From NCBI GenBank assembly GCA_945871085.1, contig CAMBVX010000012.1:1-41952 (forward strand): a stretch of DNA of 41,952 nucleotides. The letters are read 5' to 3'. The DNA is from Opitutus sp. GAS368. GTDB taxonomy: Bacteria > Verrucomicrobiota > Verrucomicrobiia > Opitutales > Opitutaceae. The notes under the pieces are model-generated. The model made no database searches. It had not been told where the DNA came from and saw nothing but the letters and a program-made list of their open reading frames with translations. This document shows positions 17,677-25,258 of this stretch, one piece after another (position 1 is the first letter of the stretch; each line of letters opens with the position of its first letter). The position numbers were made by a program, and so were the translations under genes.

Positions 17677-18381
17677 ATGCTCGCGTTGTTTATTCATCCG
17701 CCCGTCCTTGCTTCCGCCAACATCATTGAAATTTTTGAGCGCTGCGGGGTGGTCGATAAGATCATCGTGATCGGACTGGCGCTCTTCAGTTTGGTCGCGT
17801 GGACGATCATGTTTGGAAAACATTTCGAGTTGAAGCGACTGCGCATGCTCAACCACAGTTTTGACGCGCATCTGCGGGATCAAAAGACGCTGCTGGATTT
17901 ACCGGAGTCGTTTAAGAATAAGCGTGCGATCCCGTATGCCGATTTGTTGGCCGATGCCGTGGAGAGCTATTGGCGGGCGGCGGCGATCACGAAGGAGCAA
18001 GGGATCGAGAATTCGCGCGCGCGGCTGGAGCACGCGGAGAATGCCATCCAGCGCGCGATCGCACGGCAGACGCTGCGCTACGAATCGAGTATGATCTTCT
18101 TGGCCTCGATCGTGTCGGGCGCGCCGTTCATCGGTTTGCTCGGGACGGTGTGGGGCGTGATGGAAGCGTTCAGCGCGGTGGCGACCCAGCAGACCGCCGG
18201 AATCCAGCAACTCGCGCCCGGCGTCTCCGGAGCAATGCTGGCGACGATCGCCGGACTGGTGGTGGCGATCCCTTCAGTGTTCGGTTACAATTTTCTCCTC
18301 GGGAATACGCGCACGATGACCATCGAGATCGAGAATTATGCGAGTTCGCTCGCCGACCGACTCGAATTGGAATCGAAGTAA
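17677..18381 (+). CDS. exbB: MotA/TolQ/ExbB proton channel family protein
   Basis: A 234-residue inner-membrane protein. Transmembrane segments are at about residues 27-47 (IIVIGLALFSLVAWTIMF), 140-160 and 185-205; the second contains the conserved APFIGLLGTVWGVMEAF motif that lines the ion path, and the third (MLATIAGLVVAIPSVFGYNF) ends the fold. With ExbD it forms the proton-driven motor that energises TonB or Tol. It lies 27 bases before exbD and further on the tonB-like gene. There is no ribosome-binding site before its ATG. ExbB versus TolQ cannot be told from sequence alone, but the TonB-like partner favours ExbB. Confidence 0.9.
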   Translation: MLALFIHPPVLASANIIEIFERCGVVDKIIVIGLALFSLVAWTIMFGKHFELKRLRMLNHSFDAHLRDQKTLLDLPESFKNKRAIPYADLLADAVESYWRAAAITKEQGIENSRARLEHAENAIQRAIARQTLRYESSMIFLASIVSGAPFIGLLGTVWGVMEAFSAVATQQTAGIQQLAPGVSGAMLATIAGLVVAIPSVFGYNFLLGNTRTMTIEIENYASSLADRLELESK

Positions 18382-18408
18382 ATCGGCCTTCCATTCGCAC
18401 ACGACATC

Positions 18409-18837
18409 ATGGCTAGAAATTTTCGCCGTCCACGCTCCGCCCAGCCGATCGCGGACCTGAATGTCACGAACCTGATCGATCTCGGTTTTATGCTGCTGAT
18501 CATTTTTATGGTCGTGGCGACCGTCTCGAAGCAGGAGCAAACGCTCCCGGTAAGTTTGCCGTTGGAATCAAAGAGCCTTCAAACCAAGGCAGACCCGACG
18601 GATAAATTTGAGACGATCACGATCAAGTCCGACGGCAGCCTGAGTCTGGGCAACAAGTCAGTGACGGTGGCGCAACTCTCGCGTGAGTTGGCGACGTTCG
18701 CGAAGCAGCCCAAACCGCCGGTTTTCCGCATCCGGGGCGATGCCAAGGCGGTCTTACAGTATCTCGTCGTGGTGCTGGATGAGCTGAAGAAAAATGGCCT
18801 GTCCCGCATCATGATCGACACGCAAGTGTCCGGCTAA
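18409..18837 (+). CDS. exbD: ExbD/TolR-type biopolymer transport protein
   Basis: A 142-residue protein with one transmembrane segment (about residues 21-41, VTNLIDLGFMLLIIFMVVAT), including the conserved Asp in NLIDLGF that carries protons, and a periplasmic domain ending DTQVSG. It works with ExbB. The 27-bp gap to exbB and the 63-bp gap to the tonB-like gene indicate one operon. Confidence 0.9.
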   Translation: MARNFRRPRSAQPIADLNVTNLIDLGFMLLIIFMVVATVSKQEQTLPVSLPLESKSLQTKADPTDKFETITIKSDGSLSLGNKSVTVAQLSRELATFAKQPKPPVFRIRGDAKAVLQYLVVVLDELKKNGLSRIMIDTQVSG

Positions 18838-18900
18838 GAAATCGTCGCCCCGGTCGTCTTCGTCGCACCATCGCCCTCGTTGCACTACCGCCCTCGCACC

Positions 18901-19812
18901 ATGAGCGACCGAATGCCCGCTGCTTTTGTGACCTCGGTCGCCCTCCACGGCCTAGTGGTAGCGGTGCTATTTTGGGCGGCGTATTCGTCGAGTTTCGAAT
19001 CGAAGCCAGCGACGAAAATCTTCGAATTGGTCGCGGGTGAAGGCGATAATTTCGCGGCCATGGAAGCGCCGGCGCTCGGCGTGCCGGGTGGAATAAAGCT
19101 CACAGTTCCTTTGCCGCCCGCACCGCAGCCCGAGTCAGGGAAGCCGGAGCCGGCGAAACCTGAGCCATTGCCAGAAAAACCGGAGCCCGCGCCGATTGTG
19201 CCGAAACCGCCGATTCCGGTGGCACCTCCCGTGCCAAAACAGGAGCCGGTAAAATCGCCGACCGAGCCGAAGCCGACGACCTCCAAAACCAAGACCATGG
19301 CCGACCAGATGCGCTGGGAGGCAATCCGGAGCGAATCGAAAATCAAGACGCAGGTTGCCCGCGAGAAAGCCGCCGAAAAAAAGCGGCTCGAACTGGAGGC
19401 CAAGCTCGCCAAGGCGGCGGCGGCGAACGCGCCGCGCGTCGATGTTGAAGGTATCGTGAAGGGGGTGCAGGGCGGATCGACCGCGAATAAAGTAGGCGGG
19501 CAGGGCGGCAAAGCGCTCGTGCGCAGCGACGGCCCGGTGATGGACGCGTATTTCGCGGTGTTGCGGGATCGCCTGTTGAAGGCGTTGGACAAGCCGCCAG
19601 GCCTAAGCGACACGCTCGTGGCCGAAGCGGAATTTCGGATCGGGGCCGACGGCTCCATCGGCGGAGCAAAAATCATCAGTCCCTCGGGCAGCCCAGAATT
19701 TGATCGGGCGGTGCTGGAAGCATTCGCACGGGTGCGCATGAAAGAGCGCCCCGACGGCAAGAGTTCGGTGCAGACCGTGAGTTTTCGAACCAAGGATTTG
19801 GATGGCGGCTGA
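18901..19812 (+). CDS. tonB: TonB/TolA-like energy-transducing protein
   Basis: A 303-residue protein. One transmembrane anchor (about residues 12-27) is followed by a long Pro/Glu/Lys-rich spacer (residues about 80-130), a charged helical stretch and a C-terminal domain with VAEAEFRIGADGSIGGAKIIS and SPEFDRAVLEAFARVRM, as in TonB/TolA-type C-termini. It transduces the proton motive force from ExbB/ExbD to outer-membrane receptors. The ATG at 18901 was chosen because the upstream frame begins with TTG only. Outer-membrane receptor genes are absent, so its cargo is unknown. A tRNA gene follows 60 bases downstream. Confidence 0.85.
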   Translation: MSDRMPAAFVTSVALHGLVVAVLFWAAYSSSFESKPATKIFELVAGEGDNFAAMEAPALGVPGGIKLTVPLPPAPQPESGKPEPAKPEPLPEKPEPAPIVPKPPIPVAPPVPKQEPVKSPTEPKPTTSKTKTMADQMRWEAIRSESKIKTQVAREKAAEKKRLELEAKLAKAAAANAPRVDVEGIVKGVQGGSTANKVGGQGGKALVRSDGPVMDAYFAVLRDRLLKALDKPPGLSDTLVAEAEFRIGADGSIGGAKIISPSGSPEFDRAVLEAFARVRMKERPDGKSSVQTVSFRTKDLDGG

Positions 19813-19872
19813 AAAAGTCCTTGCATTCATGCGCGGAACTTTGATTTTCCTGACCTCCCGTTTAGCGGGAAT

Positions 19873-19948
19873 GGGCTCTTAGCTCAGTTGGTAGAGCGCC
19901 TCAATGGCATTGAGGAGGTCAACGGTTCGATCCCGTTAGGGTCCACCA
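19873..19948 (+). tRNA. tRNA-Ala (GGC anticodon)
   Basis: A full cloverleaf fits 76 bases. The acceptor stem pairs GGGCTCT with AGGGTCC and includes the G3-U70 wobble that identifies alanine tRNAs. The anticodon stem CCTCA/TGAGG encloses ATGGCAT, giving anticodon GGC. The T-arm GGTTCGATCC is normal and CCA is encoded. The last 17 bases double as an attachment site: the element inserted here restored the tRNA 3' end. Confidence 0.95.
19932..19948. repeat. attL, 17-bp copy of tRNA-Ala 3' end
   Basis: CCCGTTAGGGTCCACCA occurs here and at 26720-26736. It covers the T-arm and acceptor end of the tRNA gene, the typical crossover region of tyrosine integrases. The integrase gene starts 124 bases downstream. 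Confidence 0.9.
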
Positions 19949-19951
19949 CTT

Positions 19952-19977
19952 AACCCCGTCGCAAGACGGGGTTTCTT
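19952..19977 (+). terminator. tRNA terminator brought in by the element
   Basis: AACCCCGTC (19952-19960) and GACGGGGTT (19965-19973) form a nine-pair stem closed by a GCAA tetraloop and followed by a T-rich tract. It lies inside the element three bases after the att site. It replaces the original terminator now displaced beyond attR. Confidence 0.75.
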
Positions 19978-20027
19978 GTTTTCATAGGTAAAACTGGGTT
20001 TCGGATGTTAGTGAACGTGCAGTCAAT

Positions 20028-20067
20028 GTTTGTTGTTTTGACATTGAAACGCCAAACAACAACAAAC
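20028..20067 (+). promoter_or_regulatory. 10-bp inverted repeat before integrase gene
   Basis: GTTTGTTGTT (20028-20037) and AACAACAAAC (20058-20067) are perfect inverted repeats separated by 20 bases, ending four bases before the integrase ATG. TTGACA lies between them. The arrangement fits an integrase autoregulation or arm-binding site; the role is inferred. Confidence 0.4.
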
Positions 20068-20071
20068 GGGA

Positions 20072-21217
20072 ATGAACAAACCTCGGCAAACGGAATGGGA
20101 TCCACCCCGCGGCATCACCTTCGTTCCTTTTCTCAAAAGGCCAGACCGGCCGCACGGCGTGCAGTGGCGCGTCGACGGCAAACGGAAGACCAAAACGTTC
20201 GCCACCAAGGAGGCCCAGATCAATTTTGCCAAGTCGCTGGCGGGTGACGCCAAGCGCGACGGGCTCGCCGCACTCCGGCTCGACCCTTCCGAGGCGAGGG
20301 AGTGGCGCCACTTCCGTTCCGAGATCGGCGAGGCCAATCTCGAAGACGTTCTTCGGATCTGGCGGAAATACGGGAGCGTGACGAGCCGGGTGACGCTAGC
20401 GGACGCCGTCGCCGCCTTCCTGAAGGCCAAAGCCGGCGAGGGTGTGGCAAAGGCCACCATCGGGCACCTAAAGCCGGTGCTTGAGTGTTTCCGCGATGCC
20501 CTGGGCGCGATGCCCGCGGCGTCCGTCGCGCGCGAACAGCTCGAAACGTATCTGGGTGAGCTCGACACGGAATCGGCGGAGACGCGGCGGTCACACTACA
20601 AGCGCGTGCGAACGCTGTTCAATTGGTTGAAGGCCACCCGACAAATCGTCGACAACCCTTGCGATGGCTGGAAGTCACCGCGCGCCCCGCTCGCGACGGT
20701 CTCCGTGATGTCTGTGGCTGACGGTGTGAAGCTGTTCGCCGACAACGCGAAGGCGCCGAGTGCGCGCGAGTTGCTCGGACGTCTCGCGCTCGAAGCTTTC
20801 TGCGGGATGCGGCACGAGACGGCGGCACGCTTGCCGGGAAGTGCGATCAACTTCAAGGACCGCCTCATCACGATACCGGCGAGCATCGATAAAAACAGGA
20901 AGGATCAATTCATCGAGCACGCTCCGGACAATTTGTGGGCGTGGCTCGCGTGGTCGCAGCCGGACAAATGGAGCTTGGCGCCGGTGCCCTACCGCAACGC
21001 GAAGTCTGCCGCGTTCGTGCGCGCCAACGTCGAACACCCGCACAACGTCCTGCGCCACTCGGCCGCCAGTTACCACATCGCCATGAACGGCGACGCGGGC
21101 AAGACGGCCGCGATGCTCACGCACGCAAATCTCCGGATGCTCTGGTCGAACTATCGAGGGAAGGGCGGCGGAAAGACTAACGGGGAGGCTTGGTTTTCAA
21201 TCCTGCCCCCCGTTTGA
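20072..21217 (+). CDS. int: Tyrosine site-specific integrase
   Basis: A 381-residue tyrosine recombinase. The N-terminal part has a SAM-like domain (about residues 100-190, core-binding) and the C-terminal part the catalytic domain. Catalytic residues are visible: Arg in CGMRHETAARL, His-x-x-Arg in HNVLRHSAASY, His in LTHANLRML and Tyr in NYRGKGG. Integrases of this type cut and rejoin DNA at a tRNA att site, here the tRNA-Ala 3' end beside it. No frameshift is seen. The 3' end overlaps the convergent helix-turn-helix gene by 21 bases. Confidence 0.9.
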   Translation: MNKPRQTEWDPPRGITFVPFLKRPDRPHGVQWRVDGKRKTKTFATKEAQINFAKSLAGDAKRDGLAALRLDPSEAREWRHFRSEIGEANLEDVLRIWRKYGSVTSRVTLADAVAAFLKAKAGEGVAKATIGHLKPVLECFRDALGAMPAASVAREQLETYLGELDTESAETRRSHYKRVRTLFNWLKATRQIVDNPCDGWKSPRAPLATVSVMSVADGVKLFADNAKAPSARELLGRLALEAFCGMRHETAARLPGSAINFKDRLITIPASIDKNRKDQFIEHAPDNLWAWLAWSQPDKWSLAPVPYRNAKSAAFVRANVEHPHNVLRHSAASYHIAMNGDAGKTAAMLTHANLRMLWSNYRGKGGGKTNGEAWFSILPPV

Positions 21218-21796
21218 CTGCGCTAGTTTTCGGGAAATTTTTTCGAGGAAATCTTGGATCGGCTTCGAGTCTCTGAGGATCATCTTGAGTTCACGCTCCT
21301 CCATCTGATCGATGCGGCGGAGCGCTGTGCAGGCCCACTTCGCGCAGGGGTGGAGCAGTGGCCAAATATCCCTCTTTACGACGATCAGTTGCTGGGGGGT
21401 AAAGCCGATTTTATCCAAGTAGCGGTATTCTATCTCCTTTCTGGGATTACGCTGATCCCGAATTACATCCTTAACCTCCCGGCGCTCGGCACGATTCATT
21501 TCTCTGAACGCACGTCGATAAGCGATGCGTTTGGCGGTTATTTCAGCGGTCAACGTTGAAAGCAAACGTCTGTTCTGCGTTCGCTCGGTGCTCGCCGCCT
21601 TCGCGGCGGAAAGGCGTTTGAGTTCACGGTGCAGGGCAGGGCAATCGATAAAACGGAGCTGCCCCCCCTTGGTCTTGCGTTGCCCAGGAAGACGCTGCGC
21701 ATCTGCGAGGCGGTGCACGTGGCGGGGCGTTACCCTGAGTAATTTCGCGATATCGCTGGGCCGAAGCAGAGGCATCAACGAGTGAAAACAGGACAT
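21197..21796 (-). CDS. Helix-turn-helix protein, divergent regulator candidate
   Basis: A 199-residue protein. The N-terminus has a helix-turn-helix of the excisionase/MerR-like type (LLRPSDIAKLLRVTPRHVHRLADAQRLPG followed by a wing KGGQLRF). The rest is charged, helical and not recognised, with a C-terminal region (about residues 130-190) rich in Lys/Arg/Glu. It is transcribed away from the excisionase-like operon with a palindrome between them, a layout typical of a repressor that controls a satellite's lytic genes. It might instead help recombination direction. An internal ATG at 21775 is possible. Confidence 0.6.
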   Translation of the reverse strand: MSCFHSLMPLLRPSDIAKLLRVTPRHVHRLADAQRLPGQRKTKGGQLRFIDCPALHRELKRLSAAKAASTERTQNRRLLSTLTAEITAKRIAYRRAFREMNRAERREVKDVIRDQRNPRKEIEYRYLDKIGFTPQQLIVVKRDIWPLLHPCAKWACTALRRIDQMEERELKMILRDSKPIQDFLEKISRKLAQSNGGQD

Positions 21797-21822
21797 TTTG
21801 GCTAAGTCAAGTTGTCAGCCGC

Positions 21823-21838
21823 TGCTTACTTGTAAGCA
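21823..21838. promoter_or_regulatory. 16-bp palindrome between divergent genes, candidate operator
   Basis: TGCTTACTTGTAAGCA consists of TGCTTAC and GTAAGCA separated by TT. It lies 27 bases from the minus-strand start (21796) and 29 bases before the plus-strand start (21867), and would control both. The regulator that binds is unknown; the divergent gene is the natural candidate. Confidence 0.55.
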
Positions 21839-21866
21839 CGCGATAACCGCGGGCTTCGTAAAATCA

Positions 21867-22079
21867 ATGCACGCCACCCTAACAAACACGCAATCAGCGG
21901 ACAGTGCCGCGTCCGGCAAGAGACAGATTTTGCCTGATGCTGTTTACACGACCGACGAGGCAGCCGTCATTTGCTGCGTCATGCCGAGCACAATACGTGC
22001 GGCGGTTCGAACCGGAATCCTCAAGGGCAAGGGCCGACCTTACCGCTTCCGCGGGATCGAGCTCTTCAAAATGCTATGA
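21867..22079 (+). CDS. Excisionase-like helix-turn-helix protein (AlpA/HTH_17 type)
   Basis: A 70-residue protein with the signature VYTTDEAAVICCVMPSTIRA and then a wing with GKGRPYRFRGIEL. This is the HTH_17/excisionase fold seen in AlpA and phage Xis. It begins the coupled operon, and its stop overlaps the next start in ATGA. In satellites an AlpA-like protein triggers excision or replication; that is inferred here. Frame 21798 has a TTG start option but 21867 is the ATG that fits the domain. Confidence 0.65.
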   Translation: MHATLTNTQSADSAASGKRQILPDAVYTTDEAAVICCVMPSTIRAAVRTGILKGKGRPYRFRGIELFKML

Positions 22080-22513
22080 GCACACCCCAGCAAAAAGAAA
22101 GGGTGCCGGCCCACGAGACCGGACACCCCGATGAATCCACCAACACAATAGGCTGCCGCGTCAACCTGGAGCAGGCGGCGCACGACGCGGCGGTCGACGA
22201 AGCACTCGGTTTCTCCGAACCCGGCGAACTCGCGCCCTATTTTTCCACGGCCGACGTGATTTCGTGGCAGGTGAAGCGCGCGGCACTCATGGCGCTCCTG
22301 CACTTGGAGACGCGCTCGTTTCAGGAGGTCGCGAGCAGTCTCGGCGTGACCAAGGCTGCGATCTCGAAGGAATATATCTCGACGGTGAACCGGCTCGGCT
22401 GGGGGTCGTTGTTCCGTAAATTGGAGACACGGAAGCACAACGCGGAAGCGGCGGCTCGTCGCCACGCCAAGCAGGCTGCGGTCGCGCCAATCTCAGCGGG
22501 AGGTTGCCCATGA
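22076..22513 (+). CDS. Small protein with sigma-factor-like helix-turn-helix
   Basis: A 145-residue protein. Its central part (ALLHLETRSFQEVASSLGVTKAAISKEY) is a helix-turn-helix that looks like the region 4 of sigma factors or a phage activator. The N-terminal half is disordered and the C-terminus basic. Both ends overlap neighbours by four bases (ATGA), so it is in the middle of a translationally coupled chain. Role uncertain: transcription control of the element is the natural guess. Confidence 0.5.
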   Translation: MSTPQQKERVPAHETGHPDESTNTIGCRVNLEQAAHDAAVDEALGFSEPGELAPYFSTADVISWQVKRAALMALLHLETRSFQEVASSLGVTKAAISKEYISTVNRLGWGSLFRKLETRKHNAEAAARRHAKQAAVAPISAGGCP

Positions 22514-23127
22514 CCACTATCATCACCTGCCCGTCACACGTCGACGCCGCGCTCGTCCAACTTGCCCGCGCTCAGCGCGCGATTGCCCAATGTAAGACCG
22601 CGATGGAAGCCAAGCAGATTTCCGACATCGCCGAGGCCGCTCGCGTCTACCTTGAGCGCACCAACGCCAGCGACGAGACCGTGAACCGGGCTGCGGAGAT
22701 CCGCACTCTCGCCGAGCGGCAGATGGGGGCCTTCCTGAAACAGGCGCCGAAGGCGGTGGGCGGAAATCCAAACCTAACCGGTCCACGTGATGGACCGGTT
22801 GAGAGGCCTGCCACCCTCTCCGAAATCGGCATCACCAAGAATCAAAGCAGCACCGCGCAGCAGCTCGCCTCGATCCCCGAGCAGGAGTTTCGCGAGCGGC
22901 TCGCCCTCACCAAGGCCAGCGGTGAACGCATCACTGCAAAGAAAATAATCAGAGGAGAATTTTCGCCAGCGGCCATCGCGGCCGGCGAAGAAGCCGAGGC
23001 CGACTCGGAAAATCTATGGATACTTAAGAGCCGCTGGAACAGGACGAGCAAACGCGACCAAGCCGCATTTCTCACTTGGGCACAGACGCGGAGTGTAGCG
23101 ACGGTAACGACGGGAGGCTCTTCATGA
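22510..23127 (+). CDS. Hypothetical phage/mobile-element protein
   Basis: A 205-residue mainly helical protein. The middle carries ISDIAEAARVYLERT and NRAAEIRTLAERQMGAFL, a pattern found in small phage or plasmid proteins often located before replication genes; function is unknown. It overlaps both neighbours by four bases, so it belongs to the helicase operon. No catalytic residues are visible. Confidence 0.5.
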   Translation: MTTIITCPSHVDAALVQLARAQRAIAQCKTAMEAKQISDIAEAARVYLERTNASDETVNRAAEIRTLAERQMGAFLKQAPKAVGGNPNLTGPRDGPVERPATLSEIGITKNQSSTAQQLASIPEQEFRERLALTKASGERITAKKIIRGEFSPAAIAAGEEAEADSENLWILKSRWNRTSKRDQAAFLTWAQTRSVATVTTGGSS

Positions 23128-24668
23128 CCCCGTCACCTCGTCATCTTCCCCACAGCCTCGAAGCCGAGGTGCAACTGCTCGCGTGCGTGTTCGTCGATAG
23201 TCGGGTGGTGCTCGCTCAGTGTATCGCTGCCGGCATCACGCCGGCGTCCTTCTATGATTCGAAACACGGCAGTGTGTTCGCACTCATGCTCGATCTTCAC
23301 CGCCGAGATAAGCCCGTTGAGGTTTTCACCATCGCCGAGGAATTGAAATCAACCCAGCAGCTCGACTCAATCGGTGGATACCCGTTCGTCCTCCAAATCA
23401 GCGGGAAATCCGCGACGACGGCGCAGGTCGCCTACTGCATCGAGACGGTGCGAGCCTTGCACTTGCGCCGCGGGCTGATCCGAGCGGCGAGCGAAACGAT
23501 CGAGCGCGTCACTGCGCATACGGGCAGTGCTGACGAACTTCTCGGCGAGCAGCGCGCGAGGCATGAGGCGTTTATCGCGAACTACGCCCGCCACGCGCGG
23601 AAGCCAGTAGGCTTCACCGTGTGGGGTGTCGCCGATTTTGAAAAGCACTTGCCCGCACTCGATAACGTGATCCTGGGCGAGGCCAACGGATCGAGGTATT
23701 GGCACGACAAGCAGGTGGCCTTGCTGCTGGGGCCGGGTGGTGTCGGCAAATCACGGTTGAACCTTCAGCTCGCAATCTCCCAGATTTTGGGCTGGGAGTT
23801 TATCGGGTTCCAGACGTTCGGACCGCCCCGCCGTTGGCTCGTCATGGGCAACGAGAACAGCGTCGAGCGGTGCAAGAAGGAGCTGGCCAAAATGCTCTCT
23901 GGAGCGTCAACGGAAGAGAGGGTCCTGGTGGCGGAGAACCTGCACTTGCAGGCGCTGGTCGATGATTCGGCGGACAGTCTCTCACTCGACGATCCGCGAG
24001 CGGTGGCGCTCTGGAAAGAAACCGCGGCAATTCACAAACCCGACATCCTGACGGTTGACCCTTGGGAGGCGGTTATCAGTGGCGGGGATTGCAATGATGC
24101 GGCGGCCACCCGCGAATCGGTGCGGGTGCTTCGGTCCATCTTCTCGCCGCATAGCCAACGGTTTTCCATGATCATCGTCCATCATGCCCGGGAAGGAGCC
24201 GAGGCTGCACGAAAGGCCGAGGGCTTCGACGCTGGCGCATTCGCCAAGGGATCAAAGACCCTGCGGAGTATTGCGCGGTTCGGGATCAATGTGGCACCGG
24301 AGGATCCGGACGACGGGGGTAGGGTGGTGTTGGCGTGCGGGAAGATCAATGACGGCCGGAAGTTTTCGACACGGGGGGCTGTGTTGGACGAGGGGACCTT
24401 CACTTACGCGCTCAACTCGGGCTTCGACGTGGTGGCATGGCGGGCTGACGTTGAGGGTAAGCAGGACGGGAGGTCATGCTGCGTGAGGGATGTAGTCACC
24501 TGCGTCGAGGCGGGCTTGCGCAAGACGGGGGAGATCGTGAACCAAGTGAAGGACGATACTGGAGCCGGCGCGCGAACCGTGAAGAACAGGTTGAAGGAAG
24601 CGCTCGACTTGGGTTATCTCAAACAGGAAACCCATGGAGTTTATTCGCTGGGAAAAAGAGAGTTGTGA
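23124..24668 (+). CDS. Replicative helicase: DnaB-N domain plus RepA-like AAA ATPase
   Basis: A 514-residue protein. Residues about 8-110 match the N-terminal helical domain of DnaB helicases (LPHSLEAEVQLLACVFVDS and GITPASFYD). Residues about 185-430 are a RecA-fold ATPase of the RepA/AAA_25 type with Walker A GPGGVGKS near 203, a Walker B candidate ILTVDPWEAV and the segment IIVHHAREG. The C-terminal 80 residues look like a winged helix (RTVKNRLKEALDLGYLKQETH). Such proteins unwind plasmid, phage or satellite origins. It is the last gene of the coupled operon, and an iteron array follows it. Fused architectures like this are known, but the exact family was not checked. Confidence 0.78.
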   Translation: MTPSPRHLPHSLEAEVQLLACVFVDSRVVLAQCIAAGITPASFYDSKHGSVFALMLDLHRRDKPVEVFTIAEELKSTQQLDSIGGYPFVLQISGKSATTAQVAYCIETVRALHLRRGLIRAASETIERVTAHTGSADELLGEQRARHEAFIANYARHARKPVGFTVWGVADFEKHLPALDNVILGEANGSRYWHDKQVALLLGPGGVGKSRLNLQLAISQILGWEFIGFQTFGPPRRWLVMGNENSVERCKKELAKMLSGASTEERVLVAENLHLQALVDDSADSLSLDDPRAVALWKETAAIHKPDILTVDPWEAVISGGDCNDAAATRESVRVLRSIFSPHSQRFSMIIVHHAREGAEAARKAEGFDAGAFAKGSKTLRSIARFGINVAPEDPDDGGRVVLACGKINDGRKFSTRGAVLDEGTFTYALNSGFDVVAWRADVEGKQDGRSCCVRDVVTCVEAGLRKTGEIVNQVKDDTGAGARTVKNRLKEALDLGYLKQETHGVYSLGKREL

Positions 24669-24671
24669 AAT

Positions 24672-24774
24672 CAAAGTGCAAGATTGTGCAGCTTGCACTT
24701 TGATTTGCACGAACCTGCACTTTGCCCAAAGTGCAAAGTGCAACACCCCTTGTGGGGTTGCACGTTGCACTTTG
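24672..24774. repeat. Iteron-like array of TGCACTTTG, candidate replication origin
   Basis: The nine-base word TGCACTTTG, or its complement CAAAGTGCA, occurs exactly six times: 24672-24680, 24694-24702, 24716-24724, 24727-24735, 24734-24742 and 24766-24774. Partial copies (TGCAC) lie at 24706 and 24759. The array begins four bases after the helicase stop codon. Clustered short repeats beside a replication gene are the typical layout of iteron-controlled origins. Copies are in both orientations. Replication is not shown. Confidence 0.65.
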
Positions 24775-24894
24775 GGTGAGGTTCACCGGATTCACTATCA
24801 CCGAACGACTCGCGACAATTGGGTTCGGCGGAATCTTGGCGTGATCGGCGAGCCAGGCATAAGGAATCTTTTGACGGTTCGTCTCCACAGAGGT

Positions 24895-24914
24895 AACGCG
24901 ACTCGAGTCGCGTT
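24895..24914. repeat. 20-bp perfect palindrome
   Basis: AACGCGACTCGAGTCGCGTT is a perfect palindrome with no spacer. After one T/T mismatch it extends with GAGG/CCTC. It lies in the non-coding region between the iteron array (24672-24774) and the gene at 25010. It could be a protein-binding site or a cruciform in an origin. No second copy is seen in the window. Confidence 0.6.
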
Positions 24915-25009
24915 TCCTCGCGCCGACGAAAAAACTGACGATTCGCATCGTTCGCGGGCGCGGTCTGGGTGCCGTGTTGGGTGCCGAGGTTGACACCCGC
25001 TCCTTTGGT

Positions 25010-25258
25010 ATGCCTCTCCCAAAATCACACGCGCTCGTCCGCACCGACCGAGTTTTCCTGTCTCACCACTCGTTCGCCAAGCTCGTCGGCGCCCACCGGC
25101 ACACGATCTTGCGCGCGATGGCAAAGGGCGAGGTCGAGCCTGCCGGTTGGATCGATAGCAACGGCAACCTCACCCCGATTTGGACCCCTGCGCAGGCCAT
25201 CACTCTCTCTCAGCTCCTCCACCGCACTCCCATCAACGTCCCACCTGCAATCTCATGA
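25010..25258 (+). CDS. Small helix-turn-helix-like protein
   Basis: An 82-residue protein. The segment HHSFAKLVGAHRHTILRAMAKGEVEP reads like a winged or excisionase-type helix-turn-helix. It overlaps the next gene by four bases (ATGA). Function unknown; a transcription or packaging regulator is possible. Confidence 0.5.
   Translation: MPLPKSHALVRTDRVFLSHHSFAKLVGAHRHTILRAMAKGEVEPAGWIDSNGNLTPIWTPAQAITLSQLLHRTPINVPPAIS

Noticed and set aside
24619-25044. 141-codon minus-strand frame across the iteron region
   Set aside because: Contains readable text (KRDSSRVTSVETNRQKIPYA) but overlaps the repeats and the downstream gene; not supported.
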